From CAYLLS01 sp964385015 (lineage in GTDB: Bacteria; Myxococcota; UBA727; JABDBI01), in assembly GCA_964385015.1 (NCBI GenBank), contig CAYLLS010000001.1, forward strand, positions 1-64,000: 64,000 nt of DNA, written 5' to 3'. The number at the start of each line of letters is the position of its first letter. Position 1 is the stretch's first letter. Of this stretch, positions 22,038-31,332 are shown in pieces. Under the pieces are notes generated by a model, which had not been told where the DNA came from, searched no databases, and worked only from the letters and a program-made list of their open reading frames with translations. Made by a program: the position numbers and the translations under genes.

Positions 22038-23195
22038 ATGTATAATAATTATTTATTTACTAGTGAATCTGTAACTGAAGGACATCCTGATAAGATGGCT
22101 GATCAAGTAGCAGATGCTATATTAGATGCTTTATTAATGGATGATAAATATTCTAGATGTGCTGTAGAAGTATTATTTAAAACAGGTTTTTGTATGATTG
22201 CTGGAGAAATTAGTAGTAATGCTAATATTAATATGCCTTTTATTGCTAGAAAAACTATATGTGATATTGGATATACATCGTCTGTTATCGGTTTTGATGG
22301 GATGACTTGTGGTGTTTTAATCAGTGTAGAAAAACAATCTTATGATATTGCTAAAGCTGTTGATATATCATTATCTAATAAACAGGGAGCTGGAGATCAA
22401 GGTATAGTTTTTGGATATGCATGTAATGAAACTAAAGAATTGATGCCTATGCCAATTGTTTATGCTCATAAATTAGCTCATAAATTATCTATCATGAGAA
22501 AAAATAAAATTTTGCCATGGTTACGTCCTGATGGCAAAACTCAAGTAACAGTTAATTATGAGAATAGCAAGCCAGTTAGTATTAATACTATTATTATATC
22601 TGTTCAACATGAAGCTAATATTTTGTTATCTAACATAAAAGAAGCAATTATAGAAGAAATTATTTATAAAACTATACCTTCTTATTTATTATATAAGAAT
22701 ATAAAATATTATATTAATTCATCTGGATCATTTGTGTCTGGAGGACCTATTAATGATGTTGGGTTAACTGGTCGTAAAATTATCATTGATTCTTATGGAG
22801 GGATGAGTCGTCATGGTGGAGGTTCATTTTCTGGCAAAGACCCATCAAAACTTGATCGTTCTGGAGCTTATTTAGCTAGATATATAGCTAAAAACATTGT
22901 AGCTGCTGGATTAGCTGCTAGATGTGAAGTTCAATTGTCATATGCTATGGGATTATATAATCCTATTAGTTTTATGATAGAAACTTTTGGCACTGCTATG
23001 TGTTCTATTAGTAAATTAAAAAACATTATACAAAATCATTTTCCGTTAACTCCATTTGAAATTATAAAAAACTTAAATTTATTACAGCCTATTTATCAAT
23101 CTACTTCTGTTTATGGACACTTTGGTCGTGAAAACAATAATTTTAGTTGGGAAAATACTGATATGATTCAGTTTTTACAAGATAATTTATTATAA
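22038..23195 (+). CDS. metK: S-adenosylmethionine synthetase
   Basis: The 385-residue enzyme makes SAM from methionine and ATP. It has GHPDKMADQVADAILD near the N-terminus, GAGDQGIVFGYA, PWLRPDGKTQVTV and the flexible loop region GGGSFSGKDPSKLDRSGAY. An AAGGA ribosome-binding site precedes the ATG. SAM would serve the TlyA methyltransferase and lipoyl synthase in this window. The 177 bases upstream hold no recognisable riboswitch. Its end overlaps the convergent rpe gene by 6 bases. Confidence 0.98.
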   Translation: MYNNYLFTSESVTEGHPDKMADQVADAILDALLMDDKYSRCAVEVLFKTGFCMIAGEISSNANINMPFIARKTICDIGYTSSVIGFDGMTCGVLISVEKQSYDIAKAVDISLSNKQGAGDQGIVFGYACNETKELMPMPIVYAHKLAHKLSIMRKNKILPWLRPDGKTQVTVNYENSKPVSINTIIISVQHEANILLSNIKEAIIEEIIYKTIPSYLLYKNIKYYINSSGSFVSGGPINDVGLTGRKIIIDSYGGMSRHGGGSFSGKDPSKLDRSGAYLARYIAKNIVAAGLAARCEVQLSYAMGLYNPISFMIETFGTAMCSISKLKNIIQNHFPLTPFEIIKNLNLLQPIYQSTSVYGHFGRENNNFSWENTDMIQFLQDNLL

Positions 23196-23852
23196 TTTAA
23201 TATTTTTTAATTTTTTAATGATATCAACATAGTTTTTATTATGATATATGCCTGATCCAATAGTTAATATATCAACTTGTTTTTGAATTATATTTTTAGC
23301 ATTGTTTATTGTTATTCCTCCATCTACATTGATTAAACAATTATCATTATTATTTTTAATTAAGATATTTTTTATATTGAGTATTTTGTTTAATGGATAT
23401 GATATAAATTTTTGTTTTATCCAGCCTGGGTTTACTGTCATAATTAAAATCATATGGATTTGATTTGCTATATATTGTAAAACATGTTCTGATGTAGCTG
23501 GATTTAAAGCTATCCCTGCATATATTTCAAATGAATGAATTTTTTTAATTGTATAATCTAGTTGTTGTGTAGTTTCAGGATGTATTATTATAGTGTTGAC
23601 GTTTAATTTAGAGAAAGTATATATATAATTTATTGGATTGTTTGTCATTAAGTGTATATCTAATGGTAAAGATGTGTTTTTTTTTATATCTTTAACAATT
23701 TGTGGTCCAATTGATATGTTTGGTACAAAATGTCCATCCATTATATCTATATGTATTGAGTCAGCTCCAGCTTTTTCTATATCGTATATTTCTTGTTTTA
23801 AGTTGCTAAAATCTGCAGCGATAATTGATGGAGAAATTTGTATTTTATGCAT
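23190..23852 (-). CDS. rpe: Ribulose-phosphate 3-epimerase
   Basis: The 220-residue TIM-barrel enzyme interconverts ribulose 5-phosphate and xylulose 5-phosphate. It begins ISPSIIAADFSNLKQE and has the metal-ligand segments IHIDIMDGHFVPNIS and LDIHLM, the phosphate-binding MTVNPGW and the catalytic INVDGGI. The usual NPGFGGQ reads NPGWIKQ here. The partner enzymes tkt, tal and rpiB are at 47.8-51.4 kb. It follows the Fe-S oxidoreductase gene after 5 bases on the same strand. Confidence 0.95.
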   Translation of the reverse strand: MHKIQISPSIIAADFSNLKQEIYDIEKAGADSIHIDIMDGHFVPNISIGPQIVKDIKKNTSLPLDIHLMTNNPINYIYTFSKLNVNTIIIHPETTQQLDYTIKKIHSFEIYAGIALNPATSEHVLQYIANQIHMILIMTVNPGWIKQKFISYPLNKILNIKNILIKNNNDNCLINVDGGITINNAKNIIQKQVDILTIGSGIYHNKNYVDIIKKLKNIKL

Positions 23853-23857
23853 TATGA

Positions 23858-25969
23858 TTATTGTTTAAATGATGTTGAAAATAAATTATTTGTTACTATT
23901 TCTGTAATATCTACAGTTTGTAATTTATGAGATGTATTTGTGTCTTTTATTGCATCTTTTAGCATTATTGAACAAAATGGACATGCGGTAGCAATTGTAT
24001 TTGCTCCAGTTTTTAAAGCTTGTTTAGTTCTTTGTATATGTATTTGTTGTCCTGTTTTATCTTCCATAAATATTTTTCCACCACCAGCTCCACAACAGAA
24101 TGATTTTTCTTTTGATAATGGCATTTCATATATATTGGTTTTTAATATAGATTTGATAATGTATCTAGGTGCATGATATTCTTTATTATATCTTCCTAAA
24201 TAGCACGGATCATGAAATGTTATTAATTGTTTAATAGTTGTGTTGTCTTTTATTTTAATTTTTCCATCTATTAACAACTGTTGTATTAGCTGAGAATGAT
24301 GTTGTGCTTTTATATTTATATTATAATCTTTATATTCATTTTTGAATTGATTAAAACAATGTGGACATGTAGTAAAGATTTTAGAAATTTTGTATTTTTT
24401 TAATATTTTTAAATTATCTTTAACTAATATATCATATAAATATTCATTGCCCATTCTTCTAGCAGGATCTCCACAACATTTTTCTTCATTTCCTAATATA
24501 GCAAAATTGATTTTACAATATTTAAGAAGTTTTATTAGAGATATTTGTGTTTTTTTATTATTATCATCAGATAATCCTGCGCATCCTATATAAAAGAGAT
24601 AATCTATATTTTTTTTATTGGTTTTGTTGAATATTGGAACATTTAATTTTTCTAACCACATATTTATTGTATTTTTACCTATCCCCCATGGGTTATGTTT
24701 GTGTTCTAAATTTTTGAAAGCTGTATTTAATTCAGTAGGATAGTCACTAGCCTGTACTAATATTAAATTTCTTCTCATATTAATTAGTTGTGTTGGAATA
24801 GAATCTATATATACTGGACAAATATCAATGCAAGCAGCACATGTAGTACATGCCCAAATTTCATTAATATGAATTTGTCCTGAATGCATATATTTATTAT
24901 GTGTTTGATTATTTGTTATTAATGTAGTATTGATTTTTATTTGAGTATTGTTAATGTTTTTATGTTTAAGTTGTTTTTTTATAGATTTCCAATTATGATG
25001 TTGTAAATTATATTTTATATCAGATAAGATTTTTTTTGGTTGCAATGGTTTTTTACTTAAATGTGCAGGACAAACAGAGTTGCAACGTCCGCATTCTGTG
25101 CAAGCAAACGTATCTAATAATGTTTTCCATGGTAAATCTGTAATTTCCTTAACTCCAAATATTGTATCTTTTTCAAAATTAATTCTATTTGGTTTGATAA
25201 TACTATGTATGTTTTTAAAAAAAATATTTGGACCAGCTGCCATGAGATGTAAATGTTTGGATTTTGGGATATATATTGCAAATGCAAGAAAAATACATAA
25301 ATGTAACCACATGCCTAAATAATGTATTATATTTAATATATAGTTGTTTAGATTTATGAATATTAATGATAAAATAGAATTGATTGGTTTAAACCAATAC
25401 CATGTGGGCAATAATTCTTTATTGTTTATTGCTTGTACAGTTTGTGTTGTATTGAATATAAAAAATGTTATATATAATAGTATAATAGCTAATAAAATAA
25501 TTTCTGCATCTTTTGATCTTGGCAATAATCTAGATATCATGCCAGTATATCTCATATATAATGCTATTGATGCTGCTATGATTACTCCAGATGCCATGAA
25601 ATCTTGAGAAAATTCATAAATATTTATTATGTAATGAGGTAGATAATATTTATATAAAAAAGGATTATAATTAATTGTATATATGAATTTTGTAATGCCA
25701 AATAATATAAATTCTATATGACCTATAGACAAGATAATAAATCCATATAAATACCAAAAATGCATAATTCCATATATTGGATTGTTTAAGATTTTTTTTT
25801 CTAAAAATACCATATAAAACACATTTTTAAATCCTTGTTTATATGTATATGGTATTTGTTGTGCAGCACCTATTTTAATCATATTTATAATATTAATAAA
25901 TGATGTTAATGATATATATACAGTGGTTATTGTTAAAACTAAAAATATGAAGGATTGAAAGAATATCAT
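23858..25969 (-). CDS. Membrane Fe-S oxidoreductase with CCG domains (ETF:quinone oxidoreductase-like)
   Basis: The 703-residue protein has an N-terminal membrane part of about 250 residues with several helices, resembling NarI-type cytochrome b segments. Two 4Fe-4S motifs follow (CTECGRCNSVCP near 292 and CTTCAACIDICP near 376). Two cysteine-rich CCG domains come next (GCAGLSD..EKCCGD and HDPCYLGRY..CCGAGGGK). This architecture is known from proteins encoded beside electron-transfer flavoprotein genes in former Deltaproteobacteria, where they pass ETF electrons to quinone. EtfAB is not in the window. A heterodisulfide reductase-like or glycolate-oxidase-like role cannot be excluded. It sits between map and rpe on the reverse strand. 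Confidence 0.85.
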   Translation of the reverse strand: MIFFQSFIFLVLTITTVYISLTSFINIINMIKIGAAQQIPYTYKQGFKNVFYMVFLEKKILNNPIYGIMHFWYLYGFIILSIGHIEFILFGITKFIYTINYNPFLYKYYLPHYIINIYEFSQDFMASGVIIAASIALYMRYTGMISRLLPRSKDAEIILLAIILLYITFFIFNTTQTVQAINNKELLPTWYWFKPINSILSLIFINLNNYILNIIHYLGMWLHLCIFLAFAIYIPKSKHLHLMAAGPNIFFKNIHSIIKPNRINFEKDTIFGVKEITDLPWKTLLDTFACTECGRCNSVCPAHLSKKPLQPKKILSDIKYNLQHHNWKSIKKQLKHKNINNTQIKINTTLITNNQTHNKYMHSGQIHINEIWACTTCAACIDICPVYIDSIPTQLINMRRNLILVQASDYPTELNTAFKNLEHKHNPWGIGKNTINMWLEKLNVPIFNKTNKKNIDYLFYIGCAGLSDDNNKKTQISLIKLLKYCKINFAILGNEEKCCGDPARRMGNEYLYDILVKDNLKILKKYKISKIFTTCPHCFNQFKNEYKDYNINIKAQHHSQLIQQLLIDGKIKIKDNTTIKQLITFHDPCYLGRYNKEYHAPRYIIKSILKTNIYEMPLSKEKSFCCGAGGGKIFMEDKTGQQIHIQRTKQALKTGANTIATACPFCSIMLKDAIKDTNTSHKLQTVDITEIVTNNLFSTSFKQ

Positions 25970-25986
25970 GAGTATTATTATAAAAA

Positions 25987-26727
25987 TTAATTTATATCAG
26001 TTAAAATTTCATAGCCATTATTTGTGACTAATATTGTATGTTCAAATTGTGCAGATAATTTTTTATCTAATGTTTCTACTGTCCATCCGTCATCTAAGAT
26101 TTTTGTTTTATGTGTGCCTACATTTATCATTGGTTCTATAGTGAAAATCATATTTTGTGATAATGATAGACCAGTGTTTTTTTTACCAAAATGTGGAATT
26201 TGAGGATCGCTATGAAAATTTTTGCCTATACCATGTCCTACAAAGTCTTGCACTACGGAAAATTTATTGTTTTCAGCATGGTTTTGAATTGCATAACCAA
26301 TATCTCCAATTTTATTATTTGGATACACTTGATTGATGCCTAAGTTTAAACATTCTTTAGTGGTTTGGATTAATTTTTTTATATGTGAATTAATTTTATT
26401 TACATAAAATGTTTTTGATGTGTCTCCATGATAACCATCTAAAATAAGTGTTACATCAATATTTATAATGTCTTCTGATTTTAATATAGTATTTTTATTT
26501 GGTATGCCGTGACATACAACTTGATTTACACTTGTGCAAATTGATTTGGGAAATCCATGATATCCTAATGGCGCATTAATGACATTATGAGAATTTGCCC
26601 AGTTCACTGCATATTCATCTAATTCTTCTGTGGTTATACCTATTTTTATTTTGCTTTGTAAGAAACAAAGCATTTCTGCAGCTAATTTGCATACTTGTCT
26701 CATTTTATTAATTTCATAAATAGACAT
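25987..26727 (-). CDS. map: Methionine aminopeptidase, type I
   Basis: The 246-residue enzyme removes N-terminal Met. Metal ligands are visible in order: the Asp pair in NIDVTLILDGYHGDTSKTF, the His in FVGHGIGKNFHSDP, the Glu in FTIEPMINVG and the final Glu in AQFEHTI. The reading frame extends 11 codons upstream. I chose the start at 26727 (MSIYEINKMRQ) because it fits the family start. It precedes the Fe-S oxidoreductase by 17 bases. Confidence 0.95.
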   Translation of the reverse strand: MSIYEINKMRQVCKLAAEMLCFLQSKIKIGITTEELDEYAVNWANSHNVINAPLGYHGFPKSICTSVNQVVCHGIPNKNTILKSEDIINIDVTLILDGYHGDTSKTFYVNKINSHIKKLIQTTKECLNLGINQVYPNNKIGDIGYAIQNHAENNKFSVVQDFVGHGIGKNFHSDPQIPHFGKKNTGLSLSQNMIFTIEPMINVGTHKTKILDDGWTVETLDKKLSAQFEHTILVTNNGYEILTDIN

Positions 26728-26966
26728 TATGTTTTTATATTTGTATTGCATGGATAACATGATATTTAAATAATTTATTTTTGAAACTTATAACATATTT
26801 ATTCTTATATCGCAAATAATTATTTTTTTTAAAAAAATATATCATAATAAAATTTATTGACTATTATTGTTTGATTTGATTATATAATAACTAAGTTGAG
26901 TTGTATTTCTGTTTATTAATATACTTTAATTTAATTATCATTAATTTTTATAAAGCGATTTAGATT

Positions 26967-27716
26967 GTGTTTCAGAATTGGAAAAAAAAAATAATAATAT
27001 TTTTTGCATTAATTGCTTTAATGATACAAAGTTGTTTAGTTTATTTTGACTCTACTAATATAAATTTCATGTTATTAAATGCTGACGAACAATATGGTCG
27101 TGCAATATGGTTAAAAAACAATTGTCAAAGTTGTCACCAAATTTATGGGTTTGGTGGTTTTTTAGGCCCTGATTTAACTAATATCGTAGAGCATTTATCT
27201 GATCAAAGATTAGAACAGGTATTAACCAATGGGTTTAAGCAAATGCCTAGTTTTAATTTTAATTATGATGAAAGACAGTATATTATGTCTTATTTAAGAT
27301 ATATTAATCAAACTGGAATATCAGTAGTTAAACGAAAATATAAAAATACTTTTATGTCATATTTTAATAATTTAGAATTAAAATTAAATAAATCTATTAA
27401 TAAGAAATATGTGCAGGCATTTAATTTGATAAATAAGTCTCAGTGTTTTTTATGTCATCTTCCTAATAATGATACTGTTTTAAGGGCTCCTGATTTGTTG
27501 CATATTAGACAAAAATTGACTAAAAAAGAATTTTTTCAATTTATTAAAAAAGGTAATTATGTAAATGGGATGCCATCATTTGATTTTTCTGAAACACAGG
27601 CATATGAAATATATGTTTTTTTAAATTGGTTGAAAAAAGATATTAATATCTCAAAACAACAAAATGCTATAAAATTAATAGATATTATAAAAATACCTTG
27701 GTTTGAATATGAATAA
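26967..27716 (+). CDS. Diheme membrane-anchored cytochrome c, NO reductase partner (NorC-like)
   Basis: The 249-residue protein starts at GTG and has an N-terminal membrane anchor (IIIFFALIALMIQSCLVYF). A first c-type heme site CQSCH is near residue 53, with IYGFGGFLGPDLTN after it. A second site CFLCH is near residue 155, and a likely axial Met lies in each domain (KQMPSF, GMPSF). Classical NorC has one heme c and ends after the first domain. Here two cytochrome domains sit in tandem. The gene overlaps the norB-like gene by 8 bases, which indicates a two-subunit complex. Confidence 0.8.
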   Translation: MFQNWKKKIIIFFALIALMIQSCLVYFDSTNINFMLLNADEQYGRAIWLKNNCQSCHQIYGFGGFLGPDLTNIVEHLSDQRLEQVLTNGFKQMPSFNFNYDERQYIMSYLRYINQTGISVVKRKYKNTFMSYFNNLELKLNKSINKKYVQAFNLINKSQCFLCHLPNNDTVLRAPDLLHIRQKLTKKEFFQFIKKGNYVNGMPSFDFSETQAYEIYVFLNWLKKDINISKQQNAIKLIDIIKIPWFEYE

Positions 27717-29109
27717 ATATAATATAAATATGAATTTAAAATTCATAGAAATTTGTTGTATTAAAATAATGATGTTTTTATCTATAATAGCCTTGATAAT
27801 AGCTATTGTTGCTGGTTTATTTAGTTCTTTACATTATATTGAGTTTTTATCTATATTTTTACAAAAATTACATATTAATTTTATTGTGTTTAGACCATTG
27901 CATACTATTTTTGTTTCATCATGGTTATTTTTGGGTGGTATTACTTTAATATTAAAATATTTGTTAGAAAAGTATTATGTATTTTCTTATATAGAAACTA
28001 TTTTATTTGTTTTACAATTAAGTTGTTTTTTTATAGCTGGAATTGGTATATTAATTAGTGTTTTATTTGGTGTTGTGTCTGGACGTGAATATATTGGTTA
28101 TCATCCGTTTTTTTCCTTGTTTATAATGTGTGGTTGGTGTATTTTTACTTATTTATTTTTTAGAAGAGTTGCATTATATTTTTGGTCTTCGCCAGTATAT
28201 GTTTATATGTGGAGTGTAGGATTATTATATTTTATTTTTGCTTTTATTGAGGGACATCTTTATTTATTTTCATTTGTTGCTAATCAGCCTATTATGGATT
28301 TGCAAATTCAATGGAAATCATATGGATCGTTAGTTGCTGCTTTTAATCAAATTATTCAAGGAGGTTTAATATTTGTATTAGAAAAATTAGGACAAAATAA
28401 ATATATTGCCCATTCTAAATATGCATTTGCTTTATTTAGCATAGGATTATTAAATTCTTTTACTAATTTTGCTCATCATACTTATCATATTCCACAATTG
28501 AATATAATAAAATGGATTTCTTTTGTTGTTAGTATGTTAGAAATTATTATTTTATCTAAAATATTAATAGATGGTGTAAGGGTTGTGTATTTGCGTAAAA
28601 ATCAATATTTAGAATTATTAAGTGTTAAATTTATTAGTTTAGCTAAAACTTGGAATTTGTTTTTTTTACCATTAGCTATTTTAATTTCTATTCCTCCATT
28701 AAATTCAATTATTCATGGTACAACAGTTGTTATGGCTCATGCCATGGGATCTGAGATAGCTATTGATACTTATATTTTGCTAGGTGTTTTTTTATATTTG
28801 TTAAATTATCTTAAATGTCATTATAATACTGTATTGCACAATAAATTTGTATATTTATTAATATTATATATGAATGTATGTTTAATTATATTAGTATTGT
28901 GGTTAGTATTGTATGGTACTATGTTTGGTGTTTATAGATATTATAATATAGCAATGCATAGTTTTATGCAAAATATGCATCCATTTATTTTAATTATATT
29001 TGGAACGTTGTTTGGTATATTGTTATTATTTTTTATGTTTCTACTGTTATTTAATTTAAATATTAGAGATATTGGTTTATCAATAAAATATTTATTTAAG
29101 CTATTGTAA
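27709..29109 (+). CDS. Heme-copper superfamily NO reductase-like catalytic subunit
   Basis: The 466-residue membrane protein has about twelve hydrophobic helices and matches the NorB-like branch of the heme-copper oxidase superfamily. Visible candidates for heme ligation are the His in RPLHTIF, the His-His pair H256-H257 in FAHHTYH and H344 in VMAHAMGS. The segment around 205-214 reads [10 protein letters not shown], where canonical cNOR has a His and a Glu, so it seems to belong to a non-canonical NOR family. Start ATG 27709 is preferred over TTG 27703. It is paired with the diheme cytochrome just upstream and ends 14 bases inside the convergent aldolase gene. NO as substrate is inferred from similarity and the neighbouring nitrate reductase. 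Confidence 0.75.
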   Translation: MNKYNINMNLKFIEICCIKIMMFLSIIALIIAIVAGLFSSLHYIEFLSIFLQKLHINFIVFRPLHTIFVSSWLFLGGITLILKYLLEKYYVFSYIETILFVLQLSCFFIAGIGILISVLFGVVSGREYIGYHPFFSLFIMCGWCIFTYLFFRRVALYFWSSPVYVYMWSVGLLYFIFAFIEGHLYLFSFVANQPIMDLQIQWKSYGSLVAAFNQIIQGGLIFVLEKLGQNKYIAHSKYAFALFSIGLLNSFTNFAHHTYHIPQLNIIKWISFVVSMLEIIILSKILIDGVRVVYLRKNQYLELLSVKFISLAKTWNLFFLPLAILISIPPLNSIIHGTTVVMAHAMGSEIAIDTYILLGVFLYLLNYLKCHYNTVLHNKFVYLLILYMNVCLIILVLWLVLYGTMFGVYRYYNIAMHSFMQNMHPFILIIFGTLFGILLLFFMFLLLFNLNIRDIGLSIKYLFKLL

Positions 29110-30154
29110 TGTTTTTATTTAAATATATATCTTGTATTGCGTTTAACATATGTATGCCTTTTTGTTTTGATGTTTGAAATATTTTTCTTCCAGCTATCAT
29201 GCCCATTCCACCAGCTCGCTTATTAATAATAGTTGATGTTATTATATCTTCTAAATCATTATTATGTGATGGACCGCCAGAATTAATGAGTCCTATTCTT
29301 CCCATGTAACAATTAGCTACTTGGTATCTACATAAGTCTATTGGATGATTACTGGATAATTTGTCATATACTAATTGAGATGTTTTGCCAAAATTAATGG
29401 ATTTATATCCATAATTATTTATTGGTAGCTTTTGTTTTATGAAGTCAGCTTGTATATTGCATCCTAAATAATTAGCTTGTCCAGTAAGGTCTGCGGATGC
29501 ATTATAATTAATTGTATTTTTGATAAAATTTTTGTTCCTTACATAACACCATAATATTGTAAACATCCCTAAATCATGTGCTGTTGCAAATGCTTCACTA
29601 ATTTCTTTTATCTGTTGTCTAGATTCATGAGAGCCCCAATAAATAGTAGCTCCTATTCCGATACATCCCATTTCAAAGGCTTTTTTTGTTGAAGTGAATA
29701 GTGTCTGTTTAAAAATGTTTGGAAAAGATAATAATTCATTATGATTAATTTTTAAAATGAATGGTATTTTATGTGCATATTTTCTAGCAATCGATCCTAA
29801 TATTCCAAAAGATGATGTGATGGCATTACATCCGCCTTCTATTGCTAATTCTACAATATTTTTAGGATTAAAGTAATCTATGTTTTTTGCAAATGATGCT
29901 CCAGCCGAATGTTCTATACCTTGATCTACAGGTAAAATGTTTATATATCCAGTATTTGCTAATCTTCCATGTTTAAATAGTTGTGATAAAGAACATAAAA
30001 CTGCAGTATTCCTATCAGATTGTAATGTTATATCATTAATAAAATTATTATTTGGAATATATATGTTGTTTTTAGTTATTGTTGTACATTGATGCTCCAA
30101 TAAATCGTGATGTTTGTTAATAATGTTATTTATATTTGTATTAGATGAAATCAT
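29096..30154 (-). CDS. fbaB: Class I fructose-bisphosphate aldolase (DhnA/FbaB type)
   Basis: The 352-residue Schiff-base aldolase has the bacterial class I signatures [38 protein letters not shown], the RN..F segment, [25 protein letters not shown] and NSGGPSHNN. It cleaves or forms fructose 1,6-bisphosphate. Related chemistry on sedoheptulose 1,7-bisphosphate could connect it to the non-oxidative pentose phosphate enzymes at 47.8-51.4 kb. It is inserted in opposite orientation between the NO reductase-like pair and the nar operon. Confidence 0.93.
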   Translation of the reverse strand: MISSNTNINNIINKHHDLLEHQCTTITKNNIYIPNNNFINDITLQSDRNTAVLCSLSQLFKHGRLANTGYINILPVDQGIEHSAGASFAKNIDYFNPKNIVELAIEGGCNAITSSFGILGSIARKYAHKIPFILKINHNELLSFPNIFKQTLFTSTKKAFEMGCIGIGATIYWGSHESRQQIKEISEAFATAHDLGMFTILWCYVRNKNFIKNTINYNASADLTGQANYLGCNIQADFIKQKLPINNYGYKSINFGKTSQLVYDKLSSNHPIDLCRYQVANCYMGRIGLINSGGPSHNNDLEDIITSTIINKRAGGMGMIAGRKIFQTSKQKGIHMLNAIQDIYLNKNITIA

Positions 30155-30367
30155 ATGATTGATATTCCCTTTGTATTTGTAGTATTATTTAATGATATTT
30201 TGTATATAATAGATATTAAATATTTTGTAAATCTAATCAGATGTATTTATCAAAAATATAATTTATTAGTAGTTTGTTTTTTTTTGTTGACATTTATATT
30301 GATTTTGTTATATGTAATACATAAAACTAGAGTTTTATGTTTTACATATATTTTTTACATTATATAA
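30155..30367 (+). CDS. Possible small two-helix membrane protein
   Basis: A 70-codon frame starts one base after the divergent aldolase start and ends 26 bases before the nar cytochrome gene. It would encode two hydrophobic helices ([15 protein letters not shown] and [19 protein letters not shown]). I recognise no family, and no clear ribosome-binding site precedes it. Hydrophobic frames arise by chance in T-rich DNA, so this may be the untranslated leader and promoter region of the nar operon. Confidence 0.25.
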   Translation: MIDIPFVFVVLFNDILYIIDIKYFVNLIRCIYQKYNLLVVCFFLLTFILILLYVIHKTRVLCFTYIFYII

Positions 30368-30393
30368 TTAACTTAAGGTTGTTGGTGAGTTGA

Positions 30394-31248
30394 ATGCTTC
30401 AAATAAAACATTTTTTACATTATTGTGTTTTTGTGTTATTTTTTGCATCTAGTATTGTTTTATCTTTAATAGATGATGGAAAACATATTTTTAACAATAA
30501 ATGTTCAGTATGTCATACGATTGGTGGTGGAAAATTAGTTGGACCTGATTTACAAGATGTTCATAAAAAGTATAATAATACTTGGTTAAAACAATTCATA
30601 TTATCTTCGTCTTCTATGATTAGACAGGCTGATGAAAAAGCATTATTAATATTTAATCAGTATAATAAAATTATTATGCCAGATCATAATTTATCTGATA
30701 GACAGTTAGTTGATTTAATACAATATATTGTTAAAGCATCTGATTTATTAAATATGTCTACGATAGACAATGTTGATACAGCAAATGATAAAGCATTAGC
30801 AAATGATGATGTATTATTAGGTAAAAATTTGTTTTTAGGTTATAAATCGTTTAAGAATGCTGGTCCTGCATGTTTAAGCTGTCATAATATAAATTTATTA
30901 GATTCTATGTCTGGTGGGTCTTTGGCTGTAGATTTAACTAAAGTATTTGATAGGATTGGTGCAAAAGGAATAGAATCTATTATAAAATCGTCTCCATTTC
31001 CTGCCATGAATATTGCATATAATAATTATAAATTAGAAGAAAATGAAGTTATTGCTGTTAGATCTTTTTTGCAAGATCTTAATGCTAGAGATGTTGGAGA
31101 TAAAATTGTAAATTATAGTATTAATATGATTGGAATAGGTATTGTTGGTGTATTTGTGTTGTCTATTTTGTTATCTTTTATATGGATGAAAAGAAAAAAA
31201 CATGGTGTAAATGATGAGATTTATAATAGACAAATTAGATCTCAGTAA
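30394..31248 (+). CDS. Diheme cytochrome c of the nitrate reductase operon (NarC-like)
   Basis: The 284-residue protein has an N-terminal export signal, a first heme site CSVCH near residue 38 followed by GPDL, and a second CLSCH near residue 164. A C-terminal membrane helix (IVGVFVLSILLSFIWM) precedes a short basic tail. A membrane-bound diheme cytochrome encoded just before narG is known from nar operons of the Thermus NarC type. It would link the quinol or cytochrome pool to NarGHI. An AAGGT-type ribosome-binding site precedes the ATG. It lies 84 bases before narG. Confidence 0.82.
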   Translation: MLQIKHFLHYCVFVLFFASSIVLSLIDDGKHIFNNKCSVCHTIGGGKLVGPDLQDVHKKYNNTWLKQFILSSSSMIRQADEKALLIFNQYNKIIMPDHNLSDRQLVDLIQYIVKASDLLNMSTIDNVDTANDKALANDDVLLGKNLFLGYKSFKNAGPACLSCHNINLLDSMSGGSLAVDLTKVFDRIGAKGIESIIKSSPFPAMNIAYNNYKLEENEVIAVRSFLQDLNARDVGDKIVNYSINMIGIGIVGVFVLSILLSFIWMKRKKHGVNDEIYNRQIRSQ

Positions 31249-31332
31249 TAGTTTTGTTTTATTATAGGGTTTATTTATTTAAGTGATAAATTTTGTATTA
31301 TTTTTATTTTAAGTTTTAAATGGGTATTTATT

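Noticed and set aside
26761..31332. FNR-type sites (TTGAT-N4-ATCAA) before the NO reductase and nar genes
   Set aside because: Half-sites such as TTGATTTGATTA occur near 26870, but no full palindrome was found by eye.
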